DNA of 64,000 nucleotides, from assembly GCF_001638985.1 (NCBI RefSeq), contig NW_017265136.1:2710150-2774149 (forward strand), in the 5' to 3' direction. This document shows, piece by piece, positions 62,736-64,000 of the stretch (positions are counted from its first letter, which is position 1; the number at the start of each line of letters is the position of its first letter). The notes below the pieces were generated by a model. That model saw only the letters and a list, made by a program, of their open reading frames with translations. It was not told the origin of the DNA and ran no database searches. Source of the stretch: Phycomyces blakesleeanus NRRL 1555(-). Its lineage: Eukaryota > Mucoromycota > Mucoromycetes > Mucorales > Phycomycetaceae. The position numbers and the translations under genes are program-made.

Positions 62736-63817
62736 TTATTCTATTGAAGGTTGACAGTTGTGAAAAGCCAATAGCTCTTTGAGGTACATTACTTCTTCTT
62801 TGAGCCGAGCTGTTTCTAATTGTAGTTGTCGGTTGTCCTCTGAAAGAAATTCTACTTTGTCTTGTAAGCTATTTAACCACTGCTTCTTCCGTTGTCGACA
62901 TTTTAGAGCAGCTATAAAATTAAACGATCAATAAATAACGCATTGATTTGTAACCAATAGATAAATAAAACAAATTAAATATAAGAACAAAAATGGTGTT
63001 TATAGATGTACAAAGATGTATGTATATATATATTTCAACATACCTTGTCGATTTCTTTCCAAGAATGAGGCTCGCTTTTCTTTTTCAGAGGGATCAATTG
63101 GCTGTTTTGATGAAAGTGCCTGTTTTGGACAGGTTGGAGATGGTGTTGGCTCTTGTGTTAGTTCGTATTTTGGGTCGTAGGCAGGCGTTTGAGATTTTCG
63201 ATAGCGTTTTCTCTGTGGCTGTGGCTGTGGCTGTGATTGTGATTGTGATTGTGATTGTGATTGTGATCCTGGTTTTGTGATCGTTTGACTATGCTTCATT
63301 AGTTCCGAAAGGTCCGGCCTTGGTTCTGTAGGTGCAAGTTGTCTTTTGAGAGTTTGTTTCTCTATAGATAGGATATTAATGATTTTGTTGCCAAGAAAGA
63401 AAGAAAGAAAAAAAGAAAAAAAGAAATAGTAGATGATTACCAGCTTCTGTCTTTTTGTTTAATCGACCTGAGAATTGCCATGGTTGTCTGGATGTTGGGG
63501 ACAGTACTTGAGAGAAACTGGTTTCGAATGGATTTCGTTCTGCTAAAAGACTGAGCTTAGGAGGAACCTTTTGGACGCAGTTGGTCGGATATGACAGATC
63601 CAATATCAGTTGACCTTGATTAGAAACGGGTGATGAAAGGATACATCGGTCAAGCAAGCCTTTCTAAGATATGTATCTGTATGAAATATTTACTTTGATT
63701 TGTGTGCTCTTTTCCGGTCTGATTTGGGACATTTGTACTTCTTGAATCATTTTTAGACCCAGTAAATCGCCAGCCAGTAAAGTTTGGGGTGATTTGATTA
63801 GATTGATTGTTGACCAT
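62736..63817 (-). CDS. Atf1/ATF2-like bZIP transcription factor
   Basis: Four exons on the minus strand (63817-63694, 63659-63441, 63361-63044, 62911-62736); 278 aa. The bZIP domain lies at the C-terminus: EKEKRASFLERNRQAALKCR then QRKKQWLNS, followed by a five-Leu heptad zipper (L at every seventh position from LQDKVEF to LKELLAF). ERNRxAAxKCRxRKKxWLxxL is the Atf1/ATF2/CREB basic region that binds TGACGTCA. N-terminal segments PNFTGWRF and NPFETSF recall the conserved blocks of fungal Atf1/AtfA, the stress-MAPK (Sty1/Hog1) target. A Gln/Pro/Ser repeat (about 130-150) precedes the bZIP. Exon 2 uses an acceptor at AAAG just after a TAG; this junction is the least certain, the others are clean. 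The promoter must lie beyond 63818. Confidence 0.88.
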
Positions 63818-64000
63818 TTTCGTGTATGATTTCTGTGAATGGGCGTTTTAGAATAGAAATAATGGCAGAATAAAATATGTAAAAATGGGGAATTGACAGA
63901 TTTTTTTAAATAATTAAAATGATAATTAATTATTAATTAATCTGATAATCATTAGCTTTTATATATACTATATTATAATTATAATTATAATTATAATTAA
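63818..64000. promoter_or_regulatory. upstream region of the bZIP gene
   Basis: AT-rich upstream sequence cut by the window end, with TTAATTA and a terminal ATAATTATAATT repeat. Nothing specific can be assigned. Confidence 0.4.

Overview
The window looks like nuclear DNA of a filamentous fungus, most likely an early-diverging (Mucoromycota/Mucorales-type) species. The signs are AT-rich spacers crowded with microsatellites, many short introns with GTAAGT-like donors and CAG/TAG acceptors, and fungal families such as KIN1/2 kinase with the [14 protein letters not shown] activation segment, an NDT80/PhoG regulator, an Atf1-like bZIP factor and a MGR3-like mitochondrial TPR protein. Species assignment is inference. 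I built gene models by joining reading frames across splice sites. Every internal junction I list keeps phase, but none has transcript support.

Layout. (1) 1087-3978 (+): a ten-exon gene joining an RGS domain to an AIFM2/FSP1-type FAD/NAD oxidoreductase. (2) 3979-16619: a repeat-rich, gene-poor block with two families of dispersed repeats, decayed coding relics, tandem duplications and one unusual low-complexity gene (10035-11301, +) ending in a strong hairpin. (3) 16620-33683: a dense block with a RhoGEF (+), a MGR3-like TPR protein (-), cohesin regulator Pds5 (+, 27 exons) and a protein with FPTL/SFA repeats and a degenerate caleosin-like C-terminus (-). (4) 33684-41854: spacers with an X-box-like motif cluster, an unassigned GC-richer island and a NATD1-like acetyltransferase gene (37840-38761, +). 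(5) 41855-51803: KIN1/2-type kinase (+), methylthioadenosine phosphorylase (+), and a RING+RRM protein (-). (6) 51804-64000: a long simple-repeat spacer, then NDT80-like regulator (+), ABHD11-like hydrolase (+) and Atf1-like bZIP (-).

The genes do not form one pathway, as expected for a eukaryotic chromosome. Several are signalling or gene-regulation components (RGS fusion, RhoGEF, KIN1/2 kinase, NDT80, bZIP, RING/RRM). The MGR3-like gene and Pds5 share a 345-bp divergent promoter carrying MluI-box-like elements. The most distinctive items are the RGS-oxidoreductase fusion, the degenerate caleosin-like protein with a repeated FPTL/SFA linker, the RING+RRM protein, the low-complexity gene with its terminal hairpin, and the uncharacterised dispersed repeat families. 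No tRNA, rRNA or CRISPR array was recognised.
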